A DNA stretch of 64,000 bases from Silene latifolia (Eukaryota > Streptophyta > Magnoliopsida > Caryophyllales > Caryophyllaceae). The notes under the pieces are model-generated. The model worked only from the letters and a program-made list of their open reading frames with translations. It was not told the DNA's origin and did no database searches. Made by a program: the position numbers and the translations under genes. This document shows positions 47,918 through 58,175 of this stretch, piece by piece (the first letter of the stretch is position 1; the number at the start of each line of letters is the position of its first letter). Location: contig NC_133526.1 of NCBI RefSeq assembly GCF_048544455.1, positions 6,650,001 to 6,714,000 on the forward strand, given 5' to 3'.

Positions 47918-48054
47918 CACATGAATATATTTTCACTTATGTATCGAGAGAAAATTGAAGTTGAATATCCGCTTGTGAATAGTGCGCAAAATAAAAAGTT
48001 GTAAAATGGAGTTGAATTGAGGGAGTATTGTTTTGCCTCCCGGCTTTTCCTTAA

Positions 48055-48740
48055 AACAAAAAGAAAAAAAAAAACTCACAAAATTAAAGTCCTCCCTAAT
48101 TTACTTACGTGTTAATTAAATGACTAGGAGTCTAGGACGGAGGGAGTATAGAAAGCGTCGTACGCGCCAAATCTTTTGATTTCGCGAACCCTAACCCCCA
48201 ATTACTCTCACTTCTTCCTAACCAATTGAAAATCAATTTTTCTTATTTGAGGTTAAAATTTAACCAATAGTTAAAGAATTACAGCTGCCAGCAGGTAATT
48301 TCTTATTTATTTCAATGTTCTTATTATTTCTTTGTCTGATTTTCCAAAAGAATGTTATGGAAAGGGATGAATTTGTTTAGTGAGTTCATCTGCTTTTGAA
48401 TTGAAATTACTCCAATAATGGTGATTTTGTCCTCAATTGGCTTCATTGATCATTGATTTTTTGAATCTTCTTTATAGTTTAGATGCCCACCACATGTTCG
48501 ATGAAAAGCTTGAACTAAGTACAGAATTATATGATTAGGTATATTGGATTCCCTTAATCTATCTTGTTCGGATCGAATATTTGCTGTGCCGAAGTGTACA
48601 TTGGCGGAGCCATGATTTGAAGTTTAGGAGGCAAAATAGTGTGATTCAATAGAGTAATTTTAGGTGGCAGCTCCTGCTGTGCATTATTTTCGGATTTTTA
48701 TTGAGGGTTACATTGACCGGGGTGGCGGGGTGTATACTTC
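48055..48740. other. Non-coding; leader-like sequence
   Basis: After an A-rich tail (to 48074) there is no coding frame. Near 48180-48300 a CTAACCCCCAATTACTCTCAC stretch followed by a possible donor (CAG/GTAATTTC, 48296) resembles a plant 5' leader, but no exon was found downstream. A decayed hAT-like end (GGCGGAGCCATGATTTGAAG) lies at ~48604. Confidence 0.35.
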
Positions 48741-48741
48741 C

Positions 48742-49700
48742 GCTAAACCTTTCGTCTAGAAAATTTGGTGGAATTGGTGGGTTTCTATTTTGGCTTGCAT
48801 TGGTGTGTGATTAATTGGTTTGTTTGGTATGATTGGTCCATATGTTACTTCTTACCGTCCAAGTATAATGTTGGCATGAATCAATGTCCTTTTCTGCAGA
48901 AATTTTGATCGAGTCGATTTTATTTGTGTTTGGTACAATGTAGGCGTGAATTGAGTTCATCTGCTTTGTTTTCCCTTGTGTGCAGGGTTACTTTGACACT
49001 TCACTTTGGTTTTGCGTCGGATGTAGGTTCAATTCCTACATGGGACTCTGCATTTACCCTGTACATATTTTAGTTCAAAAGCATACTCCATTGACTAATT
49101 CATTATTCTGTACGAGATGAGAAGTGTTTATGAGACGGACCAAAACCTCCATTGACTGCGGTGTATGCTTCTGTTAAACCTTTCATCTTGAAATCTTGGT
49201 GCTGTTCTATTTTTGCTTGAATTGGTGCATGATTAACTGGTTTGTTTGGTGTGATTAGTGATAGCATAGGCTGCTCCGGGTTAAGAAGCGCTTGATAGTA
49301 GATAATTGGCTTGGGGATGATTAATGGGTTGGGGCTAGCTAGCTAGTAGGCCTATAAAGAGAGCCACATGTCACATGTGGTTAGAGAGCTTCCGGATAGA
49401 CAGCTCGTACAAAAGAAGCAAAATGCGCCTTACCTGACTGAGTGCCTGGCTTAGCTTAGTACCCGGCTTAGTGCCTGGCTTAGTTAGTGCAGTTCTTTTA
49501 GCTTGGTATTATGGAATATGTTACTTATTACCATCCCAGTACAATGTTGGGATGCCTCGATATCACTTTGTTCAGAACAATGTTGGCAGAATCAAGTTCA
49601 TTTGTGTTTGGTGCAATGTTGGCGTGAATTGCGTACATTTTGTTAGTTTCCCTTGTGTACAAGGTTAGTTTGACACTTAACTTTGACTGTGCATCGGTTG
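48742..49700. repeat. Local segmental duplication, two diverged copies
   Basis: 48742-49010 and 49160-49690 share the same order of segments: (G)TTAAACCTTTC, ATTGGTTTGTTTGGTRTGATT, ATGTTACTTCTTACC, ATTTGTGTTTGGTACAATGT, TTTCCCTTGTGTGCAGGGTTA. The second copy carries an extra ~245 bp (49258-49504) with repeated GTGCCTGGCTTAG. No gene. Confidence 0.7.
49018..49050 (+). repeat. tRNA T-arm fragment
   Basis: GTAGGTTCAATTCCTAC followed by ATGGGAC matches the 3' half of the tRNA-like sequence at 50421-50493. Downstream sequence (TTTAGTTCAAAAGCATACTC) is also shared, so both belong to one repeat family. Confidence 0.6.
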
Positions 49701-50103
49701 TCGGGTATCAGGATTTTTCAACAAGACGCAACACCTCATTTTAGTTCAAAGGCATAAAACTTTAAACAAGACAAGCTGTGTCAACACTAGTCATTTTGCC
49801 GCGTCCGACACTTAAAGCCGAGTTGTCACGTTCGACACTTAGAGCGGAGTAGGAGTAACATAGCTGGAGTGGAGTGCATTGAGTGTGAGAAACAGATTAT
49901 TTCTAAGAAGGATAAGAGATTAGTCAGAGGGCATAATTTTGGAACACCAGTTCAGCCATAGGTTTGGTTTGCATTGCGTTAAAATTTGAGACTAGTCTGA
50001 GAAACTGATATTGTGCATCTATTCAGTTATAGTCCAAATTGGTCTATACATAATACACTTGACATTTGATCATGAGTATCACGTGTTGATGAAAAATTAT
50101 GTA

Positions 50104-50311
50104 CTCCCTCTGTCCCGGTCATTTGATGTCCTTTTCCATTTGGGGGTGTCTCAGTCAATTGTTGTTATTTCTATTTTAGGATTGCATTTGATGAGCAATT
50201 TTATCATTCACACTCAATTTGGTCCATTTGTCATCTTATAATTGACTCCCTTCCCTTTCCTTGGTCTTTGTGCCAAAACCAAAGGACAACAATTGACCGG
50301 GACGGAGGGAG
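50104..50311. mobile_element. Stowaway MITE, 208 bp, TSD TA
   Basis: The ends CTCCCTCTGTCCCGGTCATT and, inverted, CTCCCTCCGTCCCGGTCAAT are flanked by TA (50102-50103, 50312-50313). Confidence 0.88.
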
Positions 50312-50420
50312 TACTAAATACTGAGTACTACGTAGTAACTACTAAGATTTGATCGAGTGTAATGGTTGCAGGTTTGAGCAAATTGTTGTTTTGTTGACCC
50401 AGACATAGTGCTGGATAAAA

Positions 50421-50493
50421 AGCTCATTAGCTCAATTGGTCGAGCACCCATGCAACAACATGGTGGATGTAGGTTCGATTCCTACATGGGCTA
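50421..50493 (+). mobile_element. tRNA-derived sequence, probable SINE head
   Basis: 73 nt folds as a near-complete cloverleaf. Acceptor AGCTCAT/ATGGGCT has 7 pairs with one G-U. D stem is GCTC/GAGC. Anticodon stem is CCATG/CATGG. T stem is GTAGG/CCTAC with loop TTCGATT. The anticodon loop has six bases (CAACAA) and lacks U33, and there is an extra base before the stem, so it is unlikely to be a working tRNA. A-box (TAGCTCAATTGG) and B-box (GGTTCGATTCC) are good. A partial relative lies at 49018. Confidence 0.6.
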
Positions 50494-50499
50494 ATTTCT

Positions 50500-52080
50500 A
50501 TTCCATATTTACCGTTTCTTACATATTTTTGTTCAAAAGCATACTCAACTACCAGAATGTGGATTCATTAGGATCCATGAGATGAGAGGTATTCATGTGA
50601 TGTAACTGGTAAAAACCTTCAGATACACGAGCAAACTCTCAAAAGGAATTTCACCCAGTCAAAATAACAACACGCCCAGCCGGGTGATATTACACCTCTA
50701 GGCAGCAACATTTCGCCCAATGACTGTATTGTGGACTCTCCTCCTTGCTTTCTTCTTCCTTTATTCTTTAGTTCAAATTTAAGATTAGCCAACTACCCGA
50801 GTCTATCAGATGCGAGACACAATTAAACCAATGAAGGAGCAGCGATGGCGAGTCAATTGAACGGTGAAGTTGGGTCATGGTGGATTGACTGATGGTGCTT
50901 TTGGGATGACGGGTCTGGTTTGTACTCGGTGATATGCTGCTGCAAATTGGAATCGAGGTAAGCGGTGGTCGAATCTGCTGGTGTACAGGAGTATCCATAT
51001 CTTTCGAGCATTTGAAATTTGATTGATGAGCATTCCTGTTACCTTTACATTGTAGGAGCTAGAAGTATTTATGTGGATTTTTGTTTGCCTCTGCAGTGTT
51101 CTCGTCGAATGAAATGCAAGTAGGAACCTCTTGAAGGTGTCCTAGCCTTTATTTACCCATGTATGGAGGATCATAATTTTCTCTCTGAGCAGATGCAGAA
51201 CTCTGGTTATACTTACCAGCAAACATGACTACATATATATGGGTAAGTTTTCAACTGGTTATTTATCAAAGATTTTCTGATCTGTACCGCTGCCACGAGA
51301 TTGTCAACCTTCTGCATATACGTTTATATTTTGTCGTAAAAGGCGTAGATGGAAGCAAAATCAAGGCTAACTGAGGCCGGGAAGTACAAATGAATATCAA
51401 ACCCATTTCCGTCTTGATCAGCATTATCATGCTGTATCAGAATAGCTCCAAGTACTTGATCAAATACATATCCTTTTTTAATATCGATTAACAATAAGTT
51501 TCACAACGAGTGTGGACACGGTCATACACATTAACTTGTTTGCTTAGCCGGCACTTGTTCCACAAAAGGGGATATTGATCACATTATCAGAGTCTTCCTA
51601 GAAAATTGCTCACTAATTAAGTTATCAACTCTTGAACAGCTATGACCGGATTGACCGTAATTGAACCAACCAGCTACGCCGGCCATGAATAACATAATCT
51701 AGTATTCTAGTTTATGGCCTTTGCTTCTACGCGTTCTTTTAGAGACGGAGTACAATGTACGAAGTATACCGCAGTTATCTAGGATTCTAGAGTCATTTAT
51801 AATGAATGTGAACATATTCATACACATTCAGAAATCTAGGTCCACTTCTCAAACTTCTGGGATCAGTCATGAGCCCAATTTCTCTCTATTTCCTAAAAAG
51901 AAATGGAGAGACAAGTTCCTATGAATGGTCCGGATCGTATTTTGGCAACATCTAACGGTTATAAATTTACGCATAAAAATAAAGGAGAAATGAGAAAGAA
52001 GGGGTAATTATTATTTAAATAGATGTGAGAGGAAATGGAGAGGATCCATTTCCATCAGTCATTTGACAAACAAAACTGAA
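50500..52080. other. Non-coding intergenic
   Basis: No gene, repeat boundary or RNA gene recognised. Short open frames at 50768-50998 (minus) and 51721-51924 show no family features. Confidence 0.45.
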
Positions 52081-53529
52081 TTTATAAAATACTATTAAAA
52101 GGGTAGCCTAAAAATGCCACATAAGATGAAAAAAAAGCCACATACACAATAACAATATGACTTGGCAAACTAATATGACATGCATTATCAATTTATTATT
52201 ATATTGCATTAATTTAATTCACTTATTTTCTTTAAAAATCCATCCATATTCCATTAGTTTTAAATTTAATTAACTAAAAAAAACTATAATAAAAAAATAC
52301 GCATTAACTATAAGTTAATAATTTCAAGATATTTCATATGGAGTAGTATTATATGTATTCGAAATATAAAAACTGAATAAATAAGAAATTAAGAACGAAA
52401 AAGAATAAATGAAGTTAAAAAGAAAAAAAATTGTATTGTCACTAATTCACTATTGTTTTTTTTTTTGAAAGGCATTAATTCACTATTGTTATTACTAGAA
52501 AAAAACAATAATATACCATAACTTTGTTGTATATAGAAGATGTTTTACAGAACTAATTAATCAACAAATGAGTAGTAAAGATCATATAGAATATTTTCTT
52601 AGGAAAATATAAAATATTTGGAAAATAAATATTTATTTAATTTAAGTAATTTACATACAAATTTGTAAATACTTAACTGAAATTATAGACTAATATTATT
52701 TTAAAAGGGTAGTAATACCCTGTATTTAGTTTATGAATTTATTTCACGTAAAGGATAAGGTTTTATAAAAAAAAAAACAAATTGCATTGTTTAGCAATAT
52801 ATTTAGTAAGTAAACTAAAATAATTATATTTATAATTTTGTGTTCAAGGTGAATTTAAACGAGACATTCTCCATTCCACTTTTATTGTTTAATTATCCTT
52901 TAAAATTTATTCCAAATTAATTGTTTTTTCGAAATCTATACAATAATATAAAAAGCCTAGATTAAGTAGCTAATAGAAAGACACATGACCTAATACAAGT
53001 TATAGAATAACATAAAAATGCTAGATTGAGTAGTTACAATTATATGTTAGATCAAAAATTAATAAAAAAATAAATTAAAAACAAAATACAAAAAGACAAA
53101 GTAGTAATCAATATATTATAATCATTTATCCTACGTAAACTTTCATCTTCCAAACATTACTCTATTTCATAATTACAATTTATTCCTCTTTAATACCAAA
53201 CTTTTCATATTCCATAATTATGAAACCATCAACAAATTTTACCTATAAAATAAGATTAGTAGATGAGAATCTAGCTTACCTATTTGTTTTTATTTGATTG
53301 AACTTTTTTTTAAAAAAAAATATCTTTCTTTTGTGGTGAAATGAACGAGAAATGAAGAGATAAGAGAAAAATAGAAGAAAAGAGAATGTATAATTAACAA
53401 GCATTTATATCGTATTGTTCGTTTTTGGTGTTGTCGAATGTTGATGATGTCACTTGAGATTATTGATGATCGATGATCGAATATATATCACCATCCATTG
53501 TGGCGAAAGAATGTCCAACTTTCCAACTT

Positions 53530-53655
53530 TGGTGAAAGAAAGTCTAGCTTGACCAAATTGTACCCTTAACTTTTTTGTCTCACACATTCTTAAGAACAAT
53601 GTAATGTTTTGAATTTTTTTGTCTCACACATTCTTAAGAACAATGTAATGTGTTC
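53530..53655. repeat. ~45-bp tandem duplication at the Tat fragment border
   Basis: TTTTTTGTCTCACACATTCT followed by TAAGAACAATGTAATGT occurs twice in a row, the second copy ending at the point where retrotransposon coding begins. Confidence 0.85.
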
Positions 53656-53699
53656 ACAAGCTGAATGTACTCTCCACCGCTCGCCCAATCAAACAGAGA

Positions 53700-55472
53700 A
53701 TGAGGAACTCCTCAGCCGAGAAGGATGAAGCCATCAAGGCCGAGGTAGATAAATTACTAGCGGCGGGCTTCATCATGCCTTGTACTTATCCTGAGTGGTT
53801 AGTCAATGTTGTAATGGTGAGGAAGTCATCGGGGGCATGGAGAATGTGTGTAGACTTTACCAACCTTAATAAAGCATGCCCCAAAGATTGTTATTCCTTG
53901 CCTCGGATAGATAGTTTAATTGACTCCACGGCAGGCTACACTATGCTTAGCCTGCTGGACGCTTTCTCAGGGTATCACCAGGTATTCATGGCCGAGGAAG
54001 ACATGCCTAAATGTGCATTCATCACTGCTAACGGCACGTACATGTACAAAATGATGCCGTTTGGTTTGAAGAACGCCGGTGCAACGTACACAAGACTGGT
54101 GGACAAAGTATTCCAAAATCAAAAAGGGCGAAACATTGAGGTTTACGTCGACGATGCTATTGTAAAAAGCAAGTCGGACAGCGAGCACTTGGCCAACTTA
54201 CACGAGACATTTTGTTCACTAAGGAAATACAAGATGAAGCTCAACCCAATGAAATGCAACTTCGGTGTCCGAGCAGGTAAGTTCCTCGGCGTACTTGTCA
54301 GCGCCAGGGGAATTGATGCCAATCCAGACAAAGTCCGAGCAATCCTAGACCTGCCGGAGCCAAGAAATCGAAAAAAGGTTATGATACTGACCGGGAGGAT
54401 GGCGGCCCTAGCCCGTTTCATCTCTCGGTCAGCCGACAAGAGCACCCCATTCTTCAAAGTGTTGAAGGGGAATAAGGATTTCAGCTGGGGGAGGAACGAG
54501 CACGGCTTTCGTGCAACCGAAAGCTCACCTTCGACATCGCCAACCCTGTCCAGGCCGATGCTGGGGGAGACGCTATATCTATACATAGCAGTTACCTCGG
54601 CCACGGTCAGTGCCGTAATGGTCAGAGAAGAAGACAAGCAACAACACCCAATCTACTTTATCAGCCATACATTACTGCCCGCTGAAAGAAATTACCCACT
54701 GATTGAGAAAGCAGCCTTCGCTGTCGTCATAGCCGCGAGAAAACTGAAACCTTCCTTCGACGCACATCCCGTGTCGGTCTTAACCGACCAACCATTGGAG
54801 AAGGCATTAGAAAAATTCGAACAATCTGGTAGGCTTATCAAATGGGCAGTAGAGCTATCCGGCTTCGGCATTCAATACAAGCCGAGACCCTCAATAAAGG
54901 GACAGGCACTTGCAGACTTCCTGGCCGAATGCACGTATCAAGAAGAAGTACATCCCGGTGTATGGGAGGTATTCACCGACGGGTCCTCCACAACAAACAG
55001 CTCGGGCGCCGGTATCCTCATCATCAGCCCAAACGGGAATGAGTTTGAGTACGCTTTGAAATTTACCTTCCCAGCCTCAAACAACGAATCCGAATACGAG
55101 GCGGTGATAACAGGAGTCGAGCTAGCAAGAGCTGCCGGGGCAGAACATATAGTGTTGAAGACAGACTCTCTCTTGGTAACTAACCAAATCAGAGGAGAGT
55201 TTGAGGCTCGAGACGACGGAATAGTAAGATACCAGGAAAGGGTGATAATGGACACATCAAAGTTGAAGTCTTTCAAAATTCAGTGCATCCCCAGGTCCGA
55301 GAACAACCGAGCCGACGCTCTCTCAAAACTTGCCAGTTCAACCATCAAGAACATCAGCCGAACCGTGCTAGTGGACATCAGGACCGCTAAAAGCATTACT
55401 GACACACTCTGCATGGTGGGCAACATCAAAGCCGAGAGCGACGGGGATACGTCGACCGATACGCTACAATAA
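53700..55472 (+). pseudogene. Tat pol fragment: RT - RNase H - additional RNase H (590 codons)
   Basis: One uninterrupted frame. Coding homology actually starts ~45 nt before the first ATG (HKLNV... in frame), so that ATG is not a natural start. RT spans 1-~240: FIMPCTYPEWLVNVVMVRK, catalytic Asp87 in SLLDAFSGY, and YVDD at 149-152. The first RNase H/tether is at ~285-400, with a degenerate LYLYIAVTSATVSA in place of the acidic motif. The additional RNase H (~420-550) keeps a full acidic set: Asp427 (FTDGSS), Glu465 (NNESEYEA), Asp489 (LKTDS) and Asp539 (NNRADALS). The frame ends inside the first unit of the tandem array, and no integrase follows. The enzyme domains look intact, but the unit lacks gag, protease, integrase and a 5' LTR. 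Confidence 0.88.
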
Positions 55473-56420
55473 ACGTATACTCAGTGCAGTTGAAACGCAA
55501 ATCTAGCGATCAATATGCCTACACAGTTACGAACGCTATCGAGCCGCAACCGATTACCTCGGCCAAAGCCGAAACGACGGGGACACGCGACCGATACGCT
55601 ACAAGAAACGATACTCGGTGCAGCTTGAAACGCAAATCTAGCGATCAATATGCCTACACGATTCTTTAACGCTATCGAGCCGCAACCCGATTACCTCGCC
55701 AAAGCCGAGAGCGACGGGATACGCGACCGACACGCTACAATAAACGTATACTCGCGCTTGAAACGCAAATCTAGCGATCAATATGCCTACACACGATTTA
55801 ACGCTATCGAGCCGCAACTCGATTACCTCGCCAAAGCCGAGAGCGACGGGGACACGTCGACCGATACGCTACAAGAAACGTATACTCAGTGCAGTTGAAA
55901 CGCAAATCTAGCGATCAATATGCCTACACAGTTACGAACGCTATCGAGCCGCAACCCCGATTACCTCGGCCAAAGCCGAGAGCGACGGGGATACGTCGAC
56001 CGATACGCTACAATAAACGTATACTCAGTGCAGTTGAAACGCAAATCTAGCGATCAATATGCCTACACAGTTACGAACGCTATCGAGCCGCAACCCCGAT
56101 TACCTCGGCCAAAGCCGAGAGCGACGGGGACACGTCGACCGATACGCTACAAGAAACGTATACTCAGTGCAGTTGAAACGCAAATCTAGCGATCAATATG
56201 CCTACACATTCTAACGCTATCGAGCCGCAACCCGATTACCTCGGCCAAAGCCGAGAGCGACGGGATACGCCGACCGATCGCTACAATAAACGATACTCGG
56301 TGCGGTTGAAACGCAAATCTAGCGATCAATATGCCTACACGATTCTTTAACGCTATCGAGCCGCAACCCCGATTACCTTGGCCAAAGCCGAGAGCGACGG
56401 GGATACGTCGACCGAAACAA
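55425..56420. repeat. Tandem array, ~136-bp unit, 7+ copies
   Basis: The marker ATCTAGCGATCAATATGCC recurs at about 55501, 55636, 55769, 55906, 55045+1000, 56184 and 56317, giving spacings of 133-139 bp. Units also share CGCTATCGAGCCGCAACC and AAAGCCGAGAGCGACGGG. Unit lengths are mostly not multiples of three, so it is not a protein repeat. Tat/Ogre elements commonly carry arrays upstream of the 3' LTR. Confidence 0.92.
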
Positions 56421-56424
56421 CTGC

Positions 56425-56490
56425 CCTATTTATAGGGAAAAGCCCATGAAGAAGGACCAATCAGGGCACAGCCCATGAGGCGTCAGCCAA
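56425..56490 (-). promoter_or_regulatory. Candidate antisense promoter facing the array
   Basis: On the minus strand CCCTATAAATAGGG (56424-56437) is a textbook plant TATA box. Two ATTGG (CCAAT) boxes lie upstream of it, near 56459 and 56487. Transcription from it would run leftward through the tandem array and antisense to pol. Confidence 0.4.
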
Positions 56491-56923
56491 TCAGCGAACA
56501 GACACGTGTCAGACATGCAACCACGGGATGTCAATCGTCGCAACAGTTGAACGTCAATCAATGCAACAGTAACCAAGCGTCTTCAACACGCCCCTTTATA
56601 TCTCTTTGCCTATTCGTCTTCCTCAAATTCCTAAGTATCTGCTCTCCGCCGCCACATGATCAACCAAGCTAGAAAGCACCTACGAGGGGCAATCAAAAAC
56701 AACCTAAGACTCTCAACCCCGGTCTCGGCCGGCGTCACTTTCTTTTCCACATCGGATGCCCTTTACACATCCATGTGGAGGGGGAATATGGTACGGCCTA
56801 AAGCGAACCAGGCCGAGGTAGAAGGGGCCGATACAGAAAAAGTTTCAGAATTTACTTGCGCAGAATATACGCTCAGTATACATCGGAGCCCATACCACGG
56901 CATAGACTACGCTGGGGGCAAAT

Positions 56924-57486
56924 TGATGGGGCATATTCTGCACCGCCGACCAAGTCAACATATTGAGCAAGGTCAAAGATATCCACAAAGAAGTCAACGA
57001 CTTAGACAAACCTAGCCGATGAAGCCCATCGGCTGTCTCTTGTCCTCGGCCGCACAACCAGCCAAAGGACACATATCCGCGTACTCATATCCAAGACCCC
57101 GGCCGGCCCCCGCCAGGTCCATCGGCCGAGGGTAGAATGGTCTTTCCACCTGCTAGCCACTTGGCCACTTGGCCACTACGTGACAAAAGGTGAAAGTCTA
57201 TAAATACTCCTCAACCTTCATTGAGGAAAGGATCCACAAATCTAACCTAAATACACTATTCATCTGGTAATACTTTCCTTATCTCTCTACGATATATTTA
57301 GCTAAGTAACATACAACTTACCCCTCTAAGTTTACTGACTTGGGCGTCGGAGTGAGTACGCTCGACCAAAGCCGAGCCCTCAGTTTGTTCATCGTTTCAG
57401 GAGACCGCAAGGAGGAGTCGAGCAAAGACGTCATTCTACAAGCCACGGGTGGTAACGATACTTGCTCTGGAATTACACCCGGAACA
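56924..57486 (+). repeat. Tat 3' LTR, 563 bp
   Basis: It begins TGATGGGGCATATTCTGCAC after a purine-rich tract and ends GGAATTACACCCGGAACA. A TATA box CTATAAATA is at 57198-57206. Related LTRs lie inverted at 62739-63347 and from 63552. Confidence 0.88.
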
Positions 57487-58047
57487 TATTCATTAATTAA
57501 TAATGTGTAGTTAATTTGTTGGGATTAACAACATATTACATATGTATTGAATAAAATTTATATTTTGCTCGTACTTTGACTATCAAATAGTAACGAATTT
57601 TTTTATTTTTGAATTTTTGAAGTGAGAATATTGCAGTAATGTCGATGTTTTTTTTATCTCGATCTATTATATCCATCTCATTTAATTTTTAAATTTGATT
57701 AAATTTTACAACGGTTAAGTGAAAATGAGTGAAGAATAGTTTAGTTTTTCAATTTAATTATTATTTTCAAACATAAAATATAACTATGGTTGATGTTACT
57801 TACTATTTTTATGATATCATCATTTTAATAAAGTTATAAACTAGAAAAAATATCATTTAAATGTCGAATAAATACAATATCATTCGGCTATAGATAACAA
57901 ATAAGAATAATATAAACATGATGCAATAACAAATAAACAATAAAGAATGATGTAAGTATCAAGACACTATAAGAAAAAAAAAAAAGATTACGTGAGCAAA
58001 TAATTATTAATGACGAACTAGAAAAGTCACGTGATTTTCATGGAAAA
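57487..58047. other. AT-rich Helitron interior
   Basis: No gene or sharp repeat. The sequence resumes AT-rich Helitron-type composition after the LTR. Confidence 0.4.
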
Positions 58048-58175
58048 TCTATACAATATTTTAAAAAGATAAAACTAAGCATTTCACTAAGTAATGTCTC
58101 CTCACGGAAAATCTATACAATATTTTAAAAAGATAAAACTAAGCATTTCACTAAGTAATGTCTCCTATCAAAAGT
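58048..58175 (+). repeat. Tandemly duplicated Helitron 5' terminus, 64-bp period
   Basis: TCTATACAATATTTTAAAAA starts at 58048 and again at 58112. The whole 64-bp block (through AAGCATTTCACTAAGTAATG and CTCCT) is repeated without change. With the 3' end at 59659 either start would define a ~1.6-kb Helitron. Confidence 0.85.

Larger units (their letters stand above)
42500..48025. mobile_element. Stowaway MITE split by Copia element
   Basis: The left part 42500-42654 starts CACCCTCCATTCAACTCCAC. The right part 47923-48025 ends GTTGAATTGAGGGAG. TA flanks the whole (42498-42499, 48026-48027). The intact relative at 60850-61107 is the same sequence inverted, so the Copia insertion point is clear. 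Confidence 0.9.
38460..48054 (+). pseudogene. Old LINE-type RNase H tail, split by nested insertions
   Basis: Coding with two stops runs from 38460 to 38915 (KINVDAG, then GYQRVDMEGDCLQVTKALKG and IIWSHTSH). This is the plant non-LTR/RVT_3 RNase H fold with the Asp of VDAG and EGDCL. It resumes at 40104-40200 with CIAHALTH, which carries the last active-site region. It resumes again from 42472 (VILFDI) to the MITE at 42500. After the MITE, 48028 leads in frame to a stop at 48052-48054 and an A-rich tail to ~48074. Removing each insertion with one target duplication keeps the frame, which fixes the insertion points. It is a dead LINE 3' end or a related domesticated fragment; the 5' part is absent, cut at the satellite array. 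Confidence 0.75.
53655..57486 (+). mobile_element. 5'-truncated Ty3/Gypsy Tat-lineage fragment
   Basis: It holds RT, RNase H, a second RNase H, a tandem array, a polypurine tract (CTGGGGGCAAAT, ~56913) and one LTR. gag, protease, integrase and the 5' LTR are absent. The left edge cuts into the conserved linker before RT; the right edge is the exact LTR end ACACCCGGAACA. No target duplication joins the two edges. Dual RNase H defines the Tat lineage (Ogre/Retand type). Confidence 0.85.

Noticed and set aside
48100..48160. Stowaway-like GGACGGAGGGAGTA at 48136
   Set aside because: No matching left end within a plausible distance; possibly a lone terminus only.
50011..50241. 76-codon plus-strand frame
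   Set aside because: It overlaps the Stowaway MITE at 50104-50311 and has no protein family features.
52800..53650. Host gene in the AT-rich stretch left of the Tat fragment
   Set aside because: No coding frame, splice pattern or codon bias; it reads as Helitron interior.
55484..56189. Series of 60-90-codon frames with shared KRKSSDQYAYT sequence
   Set aside because: They arise from the 136-bp tandem array, whose period is mostly not a multiple of three; no conserved frame.
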